64,000 nucleotides of DNA. It comes from Sphingomonas caseinilytica (GTDB taxonomy: Bacteria > Pseudomonadota > Alphaproteobacteria > Sphingomonadales > Sphingomonadaceae). Under the pieces are notes generated by a model. It was given only the letters and a program-made list of their open reading frames with translations, made no database searches and was not told the origin of the DNA. The stretch is taken from the NCBI RefSeq assembly GCF_023516455.1, contig NZ_JAMGBA010000001.1, positions 496,001-560,000 on the forward strand, read 5' to 3'. How positions within the stretch are numbered: position 1 is the stretch's first letter; each line of letters begins with the position of its first letter. Below are positions 42,732-51,790 of this stretch, piece by piece. Made by a program: the position numbers and the translations under genes.

Positions 42732-43223
42732 GTGACCGACCGCCCTCCCAGATTCATTACGCCGCAGGGTTTCGCGCGCATCCGCGCCGAATATGAAGAG
42801 CTATTCTCGGTCGAACGGCCCAAGATCGTCGAAACCGTGTCCTGGGCCGCGTCGCTCGGCGACCGATCCGAGAATGCGGACTATCTCTATGGCAAGAAAC
42901 GCCTGCGCGAGATCGACCGGCGGCTTTCCTACCTGGCCAAGGTGATGAAGACGGCCAAGGTTGTCGATCCTGCCCGCCAGGAGCAGCGCGATACGGTGCG
43001 TTTCGGCGCCACGGTCGAGCTGGCCGATGAGGAGGATGACCGCCGCGTCATCACGCTGGTGGGCGAAGACGAATCCGACGCTTCGTCAGGACAGGTCAGT
43101 TGGGCAGCGCCGATCGCAAGAGCATTGGTGGGCGCGAAAGTCGGCGACGAGCGCATCGTTCGCCTTCCATCGGGCGAGAAAAGCTACGAGATCATGAAGA
43201 TCAGCTATCCTTCACAGGCGTAG
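42732..43223 (+). CDS. greB: Transcription elongation factor GreB
   Basis: 163 residues from a GTG. The coiled-coil N-terminal part reads ITPQGFARIRAEYEELFSVERPKIVETVSWAASLGDRSENADYLYGKKRLREIDRRLSYL, in which the D-R-S-E-N-A-D-Y tip carries the acidic residues that reach the polymerase active site. The C-terminal FKBP-like domain follows (VRFGATVELADEEDDRRVITLVGEDE). It rescues backtracked RNA polymerase. The arrangement Y-G-K-K-R-L-R-E-I-D matches GreB more than GreA. Confidence 0.93.
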   Translation: MTDRPPRFITPQGFARIRAEYEELFSVERPKIVETVSWAASLGDRSENADYLYGKKRLREIDRRLSYLAKVMKTAKVVDPARQEQRDTVRFGATVELADEEDDRRVITLVGEDESDASSGQVSWAAPIARALVGAKVGDERIVRLPSGEKSYEIMKISYPSQA

Positions 43224-43248
43224 GCCATCCGGGATTGAGCATGGGGCG

Positions 43249-44034
43249 CTAAGCGCGGGACGGCTCGCTGGTCTTGGGCTGGCGGAACTGGACGACCTTC
43301 TCGCCCACTTCGGGCGGTTCAGCCGGCATCGCCTTCTGGTAGATATCGGCAATCGCCGTCAGCGCGGAAATCGTCCCGCTGGTCATGTCATTGCCGTCGA
43401 TCACCGTCCATGGCGCCCAGCGCGTGTCGGTGTTCCGGAACGTTTCGTGGACGACTTCCGCGATGCGGTCGCGATGCCCCAGCCCGGAGACATCTTCCTG
43501 GGTCAGCAGATGCTGTTCCCAAGGGTCCTCCCGGCGTTCGTTCAGCCGCTCAAGCTGGCGCTCGGCCGACACATGGAAGAAAAGCTTCACGACCAGCGTG
43601 CCATGGTCACGTTGCTGCGCCTCGAATTCGTTGACCTCGTCGCAGGCCCGCGCCCACACCTTGTCGTTGGCCTTGCCAAACACCCGCTGTTCGATGATCC
43701 GTCGATACCAGCTGCGGAAGAAAATGGTCGTGTCGCCGGCCGCCGGGAGTCTGCTCCAGAATGGTGCCAGCCAATGGCGCTCATCGTCCCCTTCATCAGC
43801 CCCGCCGACCGTATGAACGCTGTAATGGCTAGGATCCCAGGCGCCCGCCAAACGCCTTAGTGCGGTGCGCTTGCCCGAAGCGATCCAGCCTTCAAGCAGG
43901 ATGATCGCCCGCTTGCGATGAACGATCTGCGACGTTTGCAGGCGCGCCAACCGGTCTTGCAGCGAAGCGATCGCTGCATCGGCATCACCATTGAACGGTT
44001 CCCCCCGTTCAAATTCTGTTAACTCGATCGGCAC
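43249..44034 (-). CDS. Polyphosphate kinase 2 (PPK2)-like protein
   Basis: 261 residues. The PPK2 core is recognisable: a Walker A-type EGWIASGKRTALRRL, where the family usually has E-G-R-D-A-A-G-K-G, then FFRSWYRRIIEQRVFG (usually F-N-R-S-W-Y-N-R), KLFFHVSAERQLERLNERREDPWEQHLL and WTVIDGNDM. PPK2 enzymes move phosphate between polyphosphate and nucleotides. The altered P-loop suggests changed or reduced activity. A ppk/ppx pair lies 4 kb away, supporting a polyphosphate link. Confidence 0.82.
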   Translation of the reverse strand: MPIELTEFERGEPFNGDADAAIASLQDRLARLQTSQIVHRKRAIILLEGWIASGKRTALRRLAGAWDPSHYSVHTVGGADEGDDERHWLAPFWSRLPAAGDTTIFFRSWYRRIIEQRVFGKANDKVWARACDEVNEFEAQQRDHGTLVVKLFFHVSAERQLERLNERREDPWEQHLLTQEDVSGLGHRDRIAEVVHETFRNTDTRWAPWTVIDGNDMTSGTISALTAIADIYQKAMPAEPPEVGEKVVQFRQPKTSEPSRA

Positions 44035-44039
44035 GCGCG

Positions 44040-44135
44040 ATGGCTATCGTAAAGGTTAAGCCGCCGCAATTACCTTTCGTCGATCCGTCGACGGCCGAAG
44101 CGTCCCGCCGTGGCACGAACGCCGTGAGCTGTTGA
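44040..44135 (+). CDS. Possible small protein, 31 residues
   Basis: An ATG-started frame encodes MAIVKVKPPQLPFVDPS, then a short polar end, in the 106-base gap between the PPK2-like gene and aspS. No convincing ribosome-binding site is visible, and it covers a palindromic CGTCGA-TCCG-TCGACG. It may be a chance frame. Confidence 0.2.
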   Translation: MAIVKVKPPQLPFVDPSTAEASRRGTNAVSC

Positions 44136-44140
44136 AAGGT

Positions 44141-45931
44141 TTACTGATTTTTGGGCGCGCCATCTGCCACGATGCGGATCGACAGCTCTTTCAGCTGCTT
44201 GTCCATCACCGGCGCCGGCGCGTTCATCATCAGGTCTTCGGCTTTCTGGTTCATCGGGAATACGATGACCTCGCGGATGTTCGGCTCGTCGGCCAGCAAC
44301 ATGACGATGCGATCGATTCCCGGCGCCGATCCGCCGTGCGGCGGCGCGCCGAACTTGAACGCACCGATCATGCCCGGGAAGCCGCTGTCGACTTCTTCAC
44401 GCGTATAGCCCGCGATTTCGAACGCCTTGTACATGATGTCCGGGCGGTGGTTCCGGATGGCGCCGCTACTCAGCTCCACGCCGTTGCAGACGATGTCATA
44501 CTGCCAGGCGAGGATATCGAGCGGATCCTTGGTTTCCAGCGCTTCCATCCCGCCCTGCGGCATGGAGAAGGGATTGTGGCTGAAGTCGATCTTCTTCTGC
44601 TCGTCATTATATTCGAACATCGGGAAATCGACGATCCAGCAGAAGCGGTATGCGCCCTGTTCAATCAGGTCGAGCTGCTCGGCAACGCGGGTCCGCGCAA
44701 TGCCGGCGAGCTTGGCCGCCTCGTCTTCCTTGCCAGCGGCGAAGAAGATGCCGTCGTCGGGGCCAAGGCCCATCGCCTCGGCCAGCTTGTCCATACCCTC
44801 GGCACCATGGTTCTTGGCGATCGGACCGCCCCACTCGCCGCCCTTGCGGGTGGCGTAACCAAGGCCTGCGAAGCCCTCGCCCCGGGCCCATTCGTTCATG
44901 TCGTCGAAGAATTTTCGGCTCTTTTCGGCGGTATTCGGCGCTGCAACGGCGCGCACGACCATGCCCTTTTCGACTAGGCCGGCGAACAGGCCGAAGCCCG
45001 ATCCCCGGAAATGCTCGCCTACGTCGCTGATCAGCAGCGGGTTGCGAAGGTCAGGCTTGTCGCTGCCATACTTGAGCAACGCTTCCTTGTAGGGAATGCG
45101 GGGATACTCTCCCGCTGGTGTGACGAACTTGTCCTCGCCGAACTCGGCGAACACGCCTGACAGCACCGGTTCGATCGCTGCGAACACATCGTCCTGCGTG
45201 ACGAAGCTCATTTCGAAGTCGAGCTGGTAGAATTCGCCTGGGCTACGGTCAGCGCGCGCATCCTCGTCGCGGAAGCAGGGCGCAATCTGGAAGTAGCGAT
45301 CGAACCCGGCAACCATCAGCAGCTGCTTGAACATCTGCGGTGCCTGCGGAAGCGCGTAGAACTTGCCGGGATGGACGCGGCTCGGAACCAGATAGTCGCG
45401 CGCACCCTCGGGCGAGGAAGCCGTCAGGATCGGCGTCTGAAACTCGGTGAACCCCTGGTCGATCATCCGCCGGCGGATCGAGGCGATGACCTTGGAACGC
45501 AGGATGATGTTGGCGTGCAGCCGGTCGCGCCTCAGGTCGAGGTAGCGGTACTTGAGACGGATATCCTCGGGATATTCCGCTTCTCCAGCGACCGGCATCG
45601 GGAGTTCGGCGGCCGAGGACTGGACCTCGACCTGCTTTGCGACAACCTCGATCTCGCCGGTGGCGAGCTTCGGGTTCACCGCTCCGCCTTCGCGCATCAC
45701 AACCTCGCCGGTGATCGTCACCACCGATTCGGCGCGCTGGTGGTCGAGCAGCTTCAGCGTTTCGCTTCCCGCGGCGCACACGACCTGCGTCAAACCGTAA
45801 TGGTCGCGAAGGTCGATGAACAGCACTCCGCCATGATCGCGCTTGCGGTGGATCCAACCGGACAAGCGGACGGTTGAGCCGACGTCGCTCGAACGAAGAT
45901 CGGCGCATGTGTGAGTACGATAGGCGTGCAT
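44141..45931 (-). CDS. aspS: Aspartyl-tRNA synthetase
   Basis: 596 residues from [12 protein letters not shown]; two ATGs upstream (45937 and 45949) are possible. The OB-fold anticodon domain is at about 1-110 ([23 protein letters not shown]). Class II motif 2 is [25 protein letters not shown], motif 3 is [13 protein letters not shown], and the bacterial GAD insertion covers about 285-420. It charges tRNA-Asp, and possibly tRNA-Asn where transamidation is used, as is common in alphaproteobacteria. It is divergent from rnd across about 130 bases. Confidence 0.95.
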   Translation of the reverse strand: MHAYRTHTCADLRSSDVGSTVRLSGWIHRKRDHGGVLFIDLRDHYGLTQVVCAAGSETLKLLDHQRAESVVTITGEVVMREGGAVNPKLATGEIEVVAKQVEVQSSAAELPMPVAGEAEYPEDIRLKYRYLDLRRDRLHANIILRSKVIASIRRRMIDQGFTEFQTPILTASSPEGARDYLVPSRVHPGKFYALPQAPQMFKQLLMVAGFDRYFQIAPCFRDEDARADRSPGEFYQLDFEMSFVTQDDVFAAIEPVLSGVFAEFGEDKFVTPAGEYPRIPYKEALLKYGSDKPDLRNPLLISDVGEHFRGSGFGLFAGLVEKGMVVRAVAAPNTAEKSRKFFDDMNEWARGEGFAGLGYATRKGGEWGGPIAKNHGAEGMDKLAEAMGLGPDDGIFFAAGKEDEAAKLAGIARTRVAEQLDLIEQGAYRFCWIVDFPMFEYNDEQKKIDFSHNPFSMPQGGMEALETKDPLDILAWQYDIVCNGVELSSGAIRNHRPDIMYKAFEIAGYTREEVDSGFPGMIGAFKFGAPPHGGSAPGIDRIVMLLADEPNIREVIVFPMNQKAEDLMMNAPAPVMDKQLKELSIRIVADGAPKNQ

Positions 45932-46063
45932 GGTCATGGTCTCATACAAAAGCAGGCAGACCCCGGCTGGACGCTGGGGTAACGAGTGATCGAAGTTGCG
46001 GGCGCTTCACCTTCGCATCGCGCCTTTGTCAAGGCGCGAGCATCTCGCTATGGCGCGCCGCAG

Positions 46064-47251
46064 ATGAAAATTCACCCGCTAATCAAGACCAGCAAAGAGC
46101 TTGCCGCCCTCGTAACCCGCATGAGCGCCCATGACTTCGTCGTGGTCGACACCGAATTCATGCGCGAGAACACCTATTGGCCGGACCTCTGCCTGCTGCA
46201 GGTCGCCACCGAAGAGGAAGCGGCGGCGATCGATCCCAAGGCTGAGGGAATCGACCTCACCCCCCTGCTAGATCTGCTCGTCGAAAATCACGACGTGCTG
46301 AAGGTTTTCCATGCGGGCGGGCAGGACCTGGAAATCATCCATAACCTGACCGGCAAAGTCCCGAACCCGTTGTTCGATACGCAGATCGCGGCGATGGCGC
46401 TCGGTTACGGCGAGCAGGTCGGTTATTCGAACCTGGTCGAAAGCATGCTTGGTCATGCGCTCGACAAGGGCGCACGCTTCACCGACTGGTCGCGCCGACC
46501 GCTCGACAAGAGGCAGATCGACTATGCGATCGCCGACGTCACCCACCTTGCGGAAATTTTCCCGAAGCTGGTCAAGAAATTGATCAAGACCGGACGCGGC
46601 GAATGGCTTGACGAGGAAATGGAGCGGCTGGCCGATCCGTCCAGCTTCGCGTTCGAACCCGAAGATGCCTGGAAACGCCTGAAGCTCCCCAGCCGCAACC
46701 CGGCCATTCTCGGCCGCTTGAAGGCGCTCGCCGGCTGGCGCGAGACGGAAGCCAGGTCCAAGAACCTGCCGCGCGGGCGCATCGTCAAGGACGACACGCT
46801 GAACGAACTCGCGAGCCATCCGCCAAAGACGCAGGACGATCTCGCCAAGGTCCGCGGCCTGTCGTCGGGCTGGAAGAGCAACGACATCGGCGCCCGGCTG
46901 ATGGCAGCGCTTGCCCAGGCCAAGCCGCTGGAAGGCGACGAACTGCCAAAGCGCGAGCCCACCCGCCCCGGCCTCACCAAGGATGCGGCACTGGTCAGCG
47001 ATTTGTTGAAGCTGCTCCTCAAGATCCGCGCCAAGGAGGCTGGAGTAGCCGCCAAGCTGATCGCTCGTTCCGACGAGCTGGAGGCATTGGCAGCGGGAGT
47101 CCGCAACGGCCTCAACATCCTGTCCGGTTGGCGGTTCAGCGAATTCGGCAGCGACGCGCTGGACCTGGTGGAAGGACGTCTCGCCTTCGCCACCGAGAAC
47201 GGGAAGTTGAAAATGAGCCGGATCGATTCAGGAACCGATCAGGCCGCCTAG
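46064..47251 (+). CDS. rnd: Ribonuclease D
   Basis: 395 residues from MKIHPLIKTSKELAAL. DEDD exonuclease motifs are VVVDTEFMRENTYWPDLCLLQVAT (DxE), VFHAGGQDLEIIHN and DYAIADVTHL (Y-x3-D). The HRDC domain follows (about 210-290, LKALAGWRETEARSKNLPRGRIVKDDTLNELA) and a second HRDC-like region lies near the end. It trims 3' ends of tRNA and other stable RNA. A longer start to 45986 lacks a ribosome-binding site and family support. Confidence 0.92.
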   Translation: MKIHPLIKTSKELAALVTRMSAHDFVVVDTEFMRENTYWPDLCLLQVATEEEAAAIDPKAEGIDLTPLLDLLVENHDVLKVFHAGGQDLEIIHNLTGKVPNPLFDTQIAAMALGYGEQVGYSNLVESMLGHALDKGARFTDWSRRPLDKRQIDYAIADVTHLAEIFPKLVKKLIKTGRGEWLDEEMERLADPSSFAFEPEDAWKRLKLPSRNPAILGRLKALAGWRETEARSKNLPRGRIVKDDTLNELASHPPKTQDDLAKVRGLSSGWKSNDIGARLMAALAQAKPLEGDELPKREPTRPGLTKDAALVSDLLKLLLKIRAKEAGVAAKLIARSDELEALAAGVRNGLNILSGWRFSEFGSDALDLVEGRLAFATENGKLKMSRIDSGTDQAA

Positions 47252-47287
47252 CGCTTCATTCCGCCGATCATCGCGTGGAGATTGGAA

Positions 47288-47578
47288 ATGCACCTGTTAA
47301 CCGCCGGCGCCGCCGCATTCGCGCTTGCCGCCTGCACGATCGCCGAATCGGACCCTGGTCCCGGCTTGCCTCAGGGTAATTGCCGCAGCGAACCTCTCGC
47401 CCAGTTCATTGGCCAGCCCGCCAGTCAGGACCTGGGCGCACGAATGCTGTCGGCTTCGGGCGCGCGCATCATCCGTTGGGTGCCAAAGGGCGGCGTGGTC
47501 ACGATGGATTTCAGCCCGAACCGGCTGACGGTGCAGCTCGACGAATCCAATCGGGTCGAAACCGCCAACTGCGGCTAG
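47288..47578 (+). CDS. I78-family peptidase-inhibitor-like lipoprotein
   Basis: 96 residues from the ATG. The signal is MHLLTAGAAAFALAACTIAE, with a lipobox LAAC, so it is a small lipoprotein. The mature part has CRSEPLAQFIGQPAS, then ARIIRWVPKGGVVTMDFSPNRLTVQLDES and a final NCG, matching the I78 inhibitor pattern with paired cysteines. It likely protects the envelope against a secreted or periplasmic protease. The last four bases overlap the convergent ppx gene. Confidence 0.82.
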   Translation: MHLLTAGAAAFALAACTIAESDPGPGLPQGNCRSEPLAQFIGQPASQDLGARMLSASGARIIRWVPKGGVVTMDFSPNRLTVQLDESNRVETANCG

Positions 47579-49038
47579 TTAAACGTCACTTCGGGACGGC
47601 GGTCCATCGAGCGCGCCAGCTGTAGCAATCGCCGCTCCACCGCCTCGGAGTAGAGCGCCCGGTACTTTTCCGGGATCGAAAGGATGACCTTGCCGGGCTT
47701 CAGGCCGATGCTGGTCTTCCGCAGGAGCGCCTCCGTGCCGCCACTCAAGCGCTGTGCGAGACGAAGCGCGCGTCCCCACGAAATCAGTCGCTCGACCTCG
47801 CCCGGTTTCAGCAGCGCCGCCACGTCCGCGCTGAAGCCGCCATCGCCACCGAATGCGCTGCACAGCGCCCGGCCCAGAACCGCCCGGCCATGCGAATTGA
47901 TGCCGACCCAGTTGCCGTGCAGCGCCATGTCCACGGCGCGCTCCGCACGGAAATCGGGGTGAGCGTTCCAGGCAATGTCTGCCAATAGGCAGGCCGCCAG
48001 CCTCAGCCGCTGCAGATCGCCCGGTTCGTCCGGGAACAACGGGTCCATCCACATGTCGAGTACTGTGCCATGGTCGCCGAAACGGCCCAGTCGCTCCCCA
48101 ACCTCCAGCGCCGCAGCCAGAAGCGGATCCTCTGCCCGGGTCAGCGCGTCGAGGTCGCGATAGAGCAGCCCCTCGCGAAGACCGAACGCCGAAACGCAAA
48201 TCTTCCTAGGCCCCAGCACCGAGATCATCGTTTCAAGCAAGGTGACCACGGCAGGCAGGGTTGGAATGCGTGCCCCGCTGATCTGCGTGTGCGCCTTCAA
48301 TTCTTCATTGTTCATGCTTGCGAGCGCGCGCCGCAGGTCCGGCAGCCGATCGGGCTGGATGCGGTGACTGTGAACAATCGGCAGCGGGTGCCCTGCCGTC
48401 TTCATGTCGAGCAGGGCCAGCGCACGAAAGGAACCGCCGACGAGATAGAGGTTACCGCCCCTTGCCGCATCCTTGAGCCTGGAATTCTTGATGCCGTTGC
48501 GAATGATGTGGGCAATGTCACCCCTCTGAGGATCCGGCCCAAGCCTCAACACGCCCAGCGGCAAGGTCGCTGCACTTCCGACCGCTCCGCGAGCGACCCC
48601 GATCAGTTCAAGGCTTCCGCCGCCAAGGTCGGCTACGATGCCCTTGGCCTGGGGCATCGCGGAGATGACGCCCAGTCCAGCCAATTCGGCCTCTTCGTCG
48701 CCACTGATCAACCTGGGTTTCAGGCCCAGTTCTGCGATTTCTTTCAGGAAGATCTTGCCGTTGGTCGCGTCGCGAACAGCGGCCGTGGCAACGGTATGCA
48801 ACCGCTTCAGCCCCATTTCCTTGCCCAGCTGACGAAAGCGCGCGAGCGCTCGCAAGGTCAGATCCATGGCCTGCTCGTCGAGCTTCCCGTTCTTGGCAAC
48901 TCCTCGACCGAGAGCGGCCATAAGCTTCTCGTTGAACAGCACCGAAGGAACGCGCTCGGTGCCGCCATAAGCGACAAAGCGAACGCTGTTGGAACCGATG
49001 TCGATGATGCCGACGGGACCGAACCGTTTGACTGGCAT
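47575..49038 (-). CDS. ppx: Exopolyphosphatase / GppA-like phosphatase
   Basis: 487 residues. The ASKHA fold begins GIIDIGSNSVRFVAYGG (phosphate 1), the second phosphate loop is GIVADLGGGSLELIGV, and the family's VATAAVRDATNG and LISGDEEAELAGLG follow. The helical C-terminal half (from about 310) carries HD-like residues (RLRLAACLLADIAWNAHPDFRAE). It removes terminal phosphates from polyphosphate, and perhaps pppGpp. The stop/start of ppk overlaps its ATG by one base, so ppk, ppx form one operon. Confidence 0.92.
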   Translation of the reverse strand: MPVKRFGPVGIIDIGSNSVRFVAYGGTERVPSVLFNEKLMAALGRGVAKNGKLDEQAMDLTLRALARFRQLGKEMGLKRLHTVATAAVRDATNGKIFLKEIAELGLKPRLISGDEEAELAGLGVISAMPQAKGIVADLGGGSLELIGVARGAVGSAATLPLGVLRLGPDPQRGDIAHIIRNGIKNSRLKDAARGGNLYLVGGSFRALALLDMKTAGHPLPIVHSHRIQPDRLPDLRRALASMNNEELKAHTQISGARIPTLPAVVTLLETMISVLGPRKICVSAFGLREGLLYRDLDALTRAEDPLLAAALEVGERLGRFGDHGTVLDMWMDPLFPDEPGDLQRLRLAACLLADIAWNAHPDFRAERAVDMALHGNWVGINSHGRAVLGRALCSAFGGDGGFSADVAALLKPGEVERLISWGRALRLAQRLSGGTEALLRKTSIGLKPGKVILSIPEKYRALYSEAVERRLLQLARSMDRRPEVTFN

Positions 49039-51164
49039 CAGCCCCTCTGCGTCAGCCGCAGCTTGGGAACGGCCTTGCCGGCCAGCGACTGCCCTCGCCC
49101 GGACAGCGAGGGGTTGGTCATGAAGTAGCGATGCAGGTTGAAGTGCCGCTTACCGGGCTTCATCCGCGTGTAACTTCCGTCGGCATTCAAGACCCAGCTC
49201 TGCTCATTGTCGATCAAATTGGCGATCATCACCTGGTCCAGCACCTGTGCGTGAACCGTGGGATTTTCGACCGGCATCATATACTCGACCCGCCGGTCGA
49301 AGTTCCGGGGCATCCAGTCGGCGGAGCTGATGTAGACCTTGGCTTTGCGATGCGGCAGGCGCGCCCCGTTGGCGAACACGAAGATCCGGCTGTGCTCCAG
49401 GAAACGGCCGACGATCGATTTCACCCGAATGTTCGTCGACATGCCGGGCACCCCCGGCCTCAGGCAGCAGACACCGCGAACGATCAGCTCGATCGACACT
49501 CCTGCCTCGCTTGCCTGGTAGAGCTTTTCGATCACCCTTTGATCGACCAGGCTGTTCATCTTCGCCCAGACCGCCGACGGCATTCCCGCCTTCGCATTGG
49601 CGATTTCGGCATCGATCAGGACCAATATCTTATCGCGCAGGCCTGCTGGGCTCAGCGTCAGCAGCTCCAGGTTCTTCGGAGGGACATAACCGGTCGTGAG
49701 GTTGAACAGCTTGGCCGCATCGCGAGCCGCCCGACGGGACGCCGTGAAGTAGCTGAGGTCGGTGTAAATCTTGGCCGTTGTCGGATGATAATTGCCGGTA
49801 CCGAAGTGGCAGTAGGTACGCATCACGCTGCCTTCGCGGCGGATGACCATCGACACTTTGGCGTGGGTCTTCCACTCGACGAAGCCGTAGATCACCTGGA
49901 CCCCGGCCCGCTCGAGCCTGCTCGCCCAGAGCAAATTCTGCTCCTCGTCGAACCGCGCCTTCAATTCGACGACCGCGGTTACCGACTTCCCGGCCTCCGC
50001 CGCCGCCACCAGCGCGTCGATGATCGCCGACTGCTTGCCCGCCCGGTACAGCGTCTGCTTGATCGCCACGACATCCGGGTCCTCGGCCGCCTGCCGAAGG
50101 AAGGCGACGACCACGTCGAAGCTTTCGTAGGGATGATGGACAATGAAGTCCTTGGCTCGGATCGCGGCGAAGCAATCGCCGTCATGCTCCAGGATTCGCT
50201 CTGGAAATCGCGGTGTATAGGGCGGGAACTTGAGGTCAAGACGATCGGCGTCGACCAGCTGGCCCAAATCGGCGATACCGATGAAGCCCGCGCTTTCAGC
50301 AACCAGGGCCGTATCGGCGCTCAAGCCTTCGCGGACCATCCCCTCCAGTTCCGGCGGCGTATCGGCGGCGAACTCCAGGCGGATGACCCGGCCTCGCCGC
50401 CGCCGCTTGATGGCACTCCTGAAGTAGCGGACCAGGTCCTCCGCCTCTTCCTGAACTTCAATATCGCTGTCGCGGATAAGGCGGAACGCCCCAGCGCCGA
50501 TCTTCTCGAATCCCGGAAACAGCTGATCAAAATTGCCTCGGATTACATTCTCGATCGCGATGAACCGCAAATCGGTGCCGGGAAGCCTTATAAACCGTGG
50601 CAAGGTCGATGGGATCATCAGCAATTCGACCACCGGCTCCTGCGTCTTGCCGCGTCGAAGGTCGAACACCAAGCTGAACCCGCCATTGGGAATGAACGGG
50701 AATGGATGCGAAGGGTCGATCGCCTGCGGGGTCAGGACGGGCAGAATCTGTTCGCGGAAATGATCCGCCAGCCATTGAAGTTCGGCCGGCTTCAGATCCT
50801 CTTCGTTCAGCACCTCAAGGTCTTCGTCCGCCAGCGCCTGACGAAGGATGATCCATTCGGCCTGCTGCGCGACCACCAGGGAGTCGGCTTCCTCGGCGAT
50901 GTCTCCCAACTGCTGGGTCGCGGTCATTCCGTCCGCGCTCAAATCCTCGATACCCTGCAGCTGGTAGCCCTTGAGGCCAGCGACGCGGACCATGAAGAAT
51001 TCGTCGAGGTTGGTGCCGGAAATGGACAGGAACCGTAGCCGCTCCAGCAGCGGGTGTGCCGGGTTTGTGGCTTCTTCAAGCACGCGCCGGTTGAAGGCGA
51101 GCCAGCTGAGCTCGCGATTGAACAATCGTGCCGGAGCTTTCGTCAGATCTGGGCGAACATTCAT
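49038..51164 (-). CDS. ppk: Polyphosphate kinase 1
   Basis: 708 residues, usual length. It starts with RELSWLAFNRRVLEEATNPAHPLLERLRFLSISGTNLDEFFMVR, the PPK1 N-terminal domain. The phospho-histidine pair lies in the catalytic domains, with RTYCHFGTGNYHP and later SADWMPRNFDRRVEYM. It polymerises the gamma phosphate of ATP into polyphosphate. It follows hdaA with a four-base overlap and leads into ppx. Confidence 0.96.
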   Translation of the reverse strand: MNVRPDLTKAPARLFNRELSWLAFNRRVLEEATNPAHPLLERLRFLSISGTNLDEFFMVRVAGLKGYQLQGIEDLSADGMTATQQLGDIAEEADSLVVAQQAEWIILRQALADEDLEVLNEEDLKPAELQWLADHFREQILPVLTPQAIDPSHPFPFIPNGGFSLVFDLRRGKTQEPVVELLMIPSTLPRFIRLPGTDLRFIAIENVIRGNFDQLFPGFEKIGAGAFRLIRDSDIEVQEEAEDLVRYFRSAIKRRRRGRVIRLEFAADTPPELEGMVREGLSADTALVAESAGFIGIADLGQLVDADRLDLKFPPYTPRFPERILEHDGDCFAAIRAKDFIVHHPYESFDVVVAFLRQAAEDPDVVAIKQTLYRAGKQSAIIDALVAAAEAGKSVTAVVELKARFDEEQNLLWASRLERAGVQVIYGFVEWKTHAKVSMVIRREGSVMRTYCHFGTGNYHPTTAKIYTDLSYFTASRRAARDAAKLFNLTTGYVPPKNLELLTLSPAGLRDKILVLIDAEIANAKAGMPSAVWAKMNSLVDQRVIEKLYQASEAGVSIELIVRGVCCLRPGVPGMSTNIRVKSIVGRFLEHSRIFVFANGARLPHRKAKVYISSADWMPRNFDRRVEYMMPVENPTVHAQVLDQVMIANLIDNEQSWVLNADGSYTRMKPGKRHFNLHRYFMTNPSLSGRGQSLAGKAVPKLRLTQRG

Positions 51165-51790
51165 GCCGCGCCTCGCGTATCGATGATCCCGCCCTCGCCC
51201 AGCGCCCGCCGGATCGTTGGCAGGGTCAGCCGAGAGCGCTCTGCGATCGCGAAACGGTCGATGGCCTCCACCACCCGCTCCGCCATCCAGTAGCTGCGCT
51301 CGACCCTATCGCCGATATATTTCAATGCTTCGTCTGGGATGTGCATGCCCCGATCCGCGAACAGCAATTGGATGATCGCCTTGAACAATGCATCGTCCGG
51401 CTGCTCGATCCGGGCAATCGGGGTTATTGCCAGTCTGGTTCGCAAGTCCGGCAAATTGATCTGCCAGGCCGGCGGCACCTCATCGACGATCAGTACAATG
51501 GGCTTTCCGCTGTCCTGTGCGGCATTCCAGGCGTGGAAAAGCTCTTCCTCATCATGGCGATCCGCATTCTCGAACAGGCGGCCTCCAACGCGGTCGATGA
51601 AGGTACGCGCGAGGAGCGAGCGCCCGGACCGGCGCGGCCCGGTCAGCAACGACGCCTTGACCGGCCAAAGGCTCCAGTTCCGAAAATGTTCGAAAGCCGC
51701 GCGGTTCGCCTCGGACAGGATGAAGCGGCTTTCGTCCTGTGCCTGGGGCCAGTCGAGCGGAAGCGCGATCTGGTCCTTGCTCTTGGTCAT
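51161..51790 (-). CDS. hdaA: Regulatory DnaA-inactivating protein HdaA
   Basis: 209 residues of DnaA-like AAA+ ATPase. The clamp-binding motif QIALPL sits at residues 7-12, as in Hda, letting it dock on the DNA sliding clamp. The P-loop is TGPRRSGRS and the Walker B is VLIVDEVPP. It stimulates DnaA-ATP hydrolysis and so limits replication initiation. The Walker A ends in G-R-S rather than the usual G-K-S/T, a possible ATP-binding change. Overlaps on both sides (with ppk and the DUF2066-like gene) make it part of one transcript. Confidence 0.85.
   Translation of the reverse strand: MTKSKDQIALPLDWPQAQDESRFILSEANRAAFEHFRNWSLWPVKASLLTGPRRSGRSLLARTFIDRVGGRLFENADRHDEEELFHAWNAAQDSGKPIVLIVDEVPPAWQINLPDLRTRLAITPIARIEQPDDALFKAIIQLLFADRGMHIPDEALKYIGDRVERSYWMAERVVEAIDRFAIAERSRLTLPTIRRALGEGGIIDTRGAA

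Noticed and set aside
49131-51038. A 635-residue plus-strand frame opposite ppk
   Set aside because: Antisense of a clear polyphosphate kinase with no domain match of its own.
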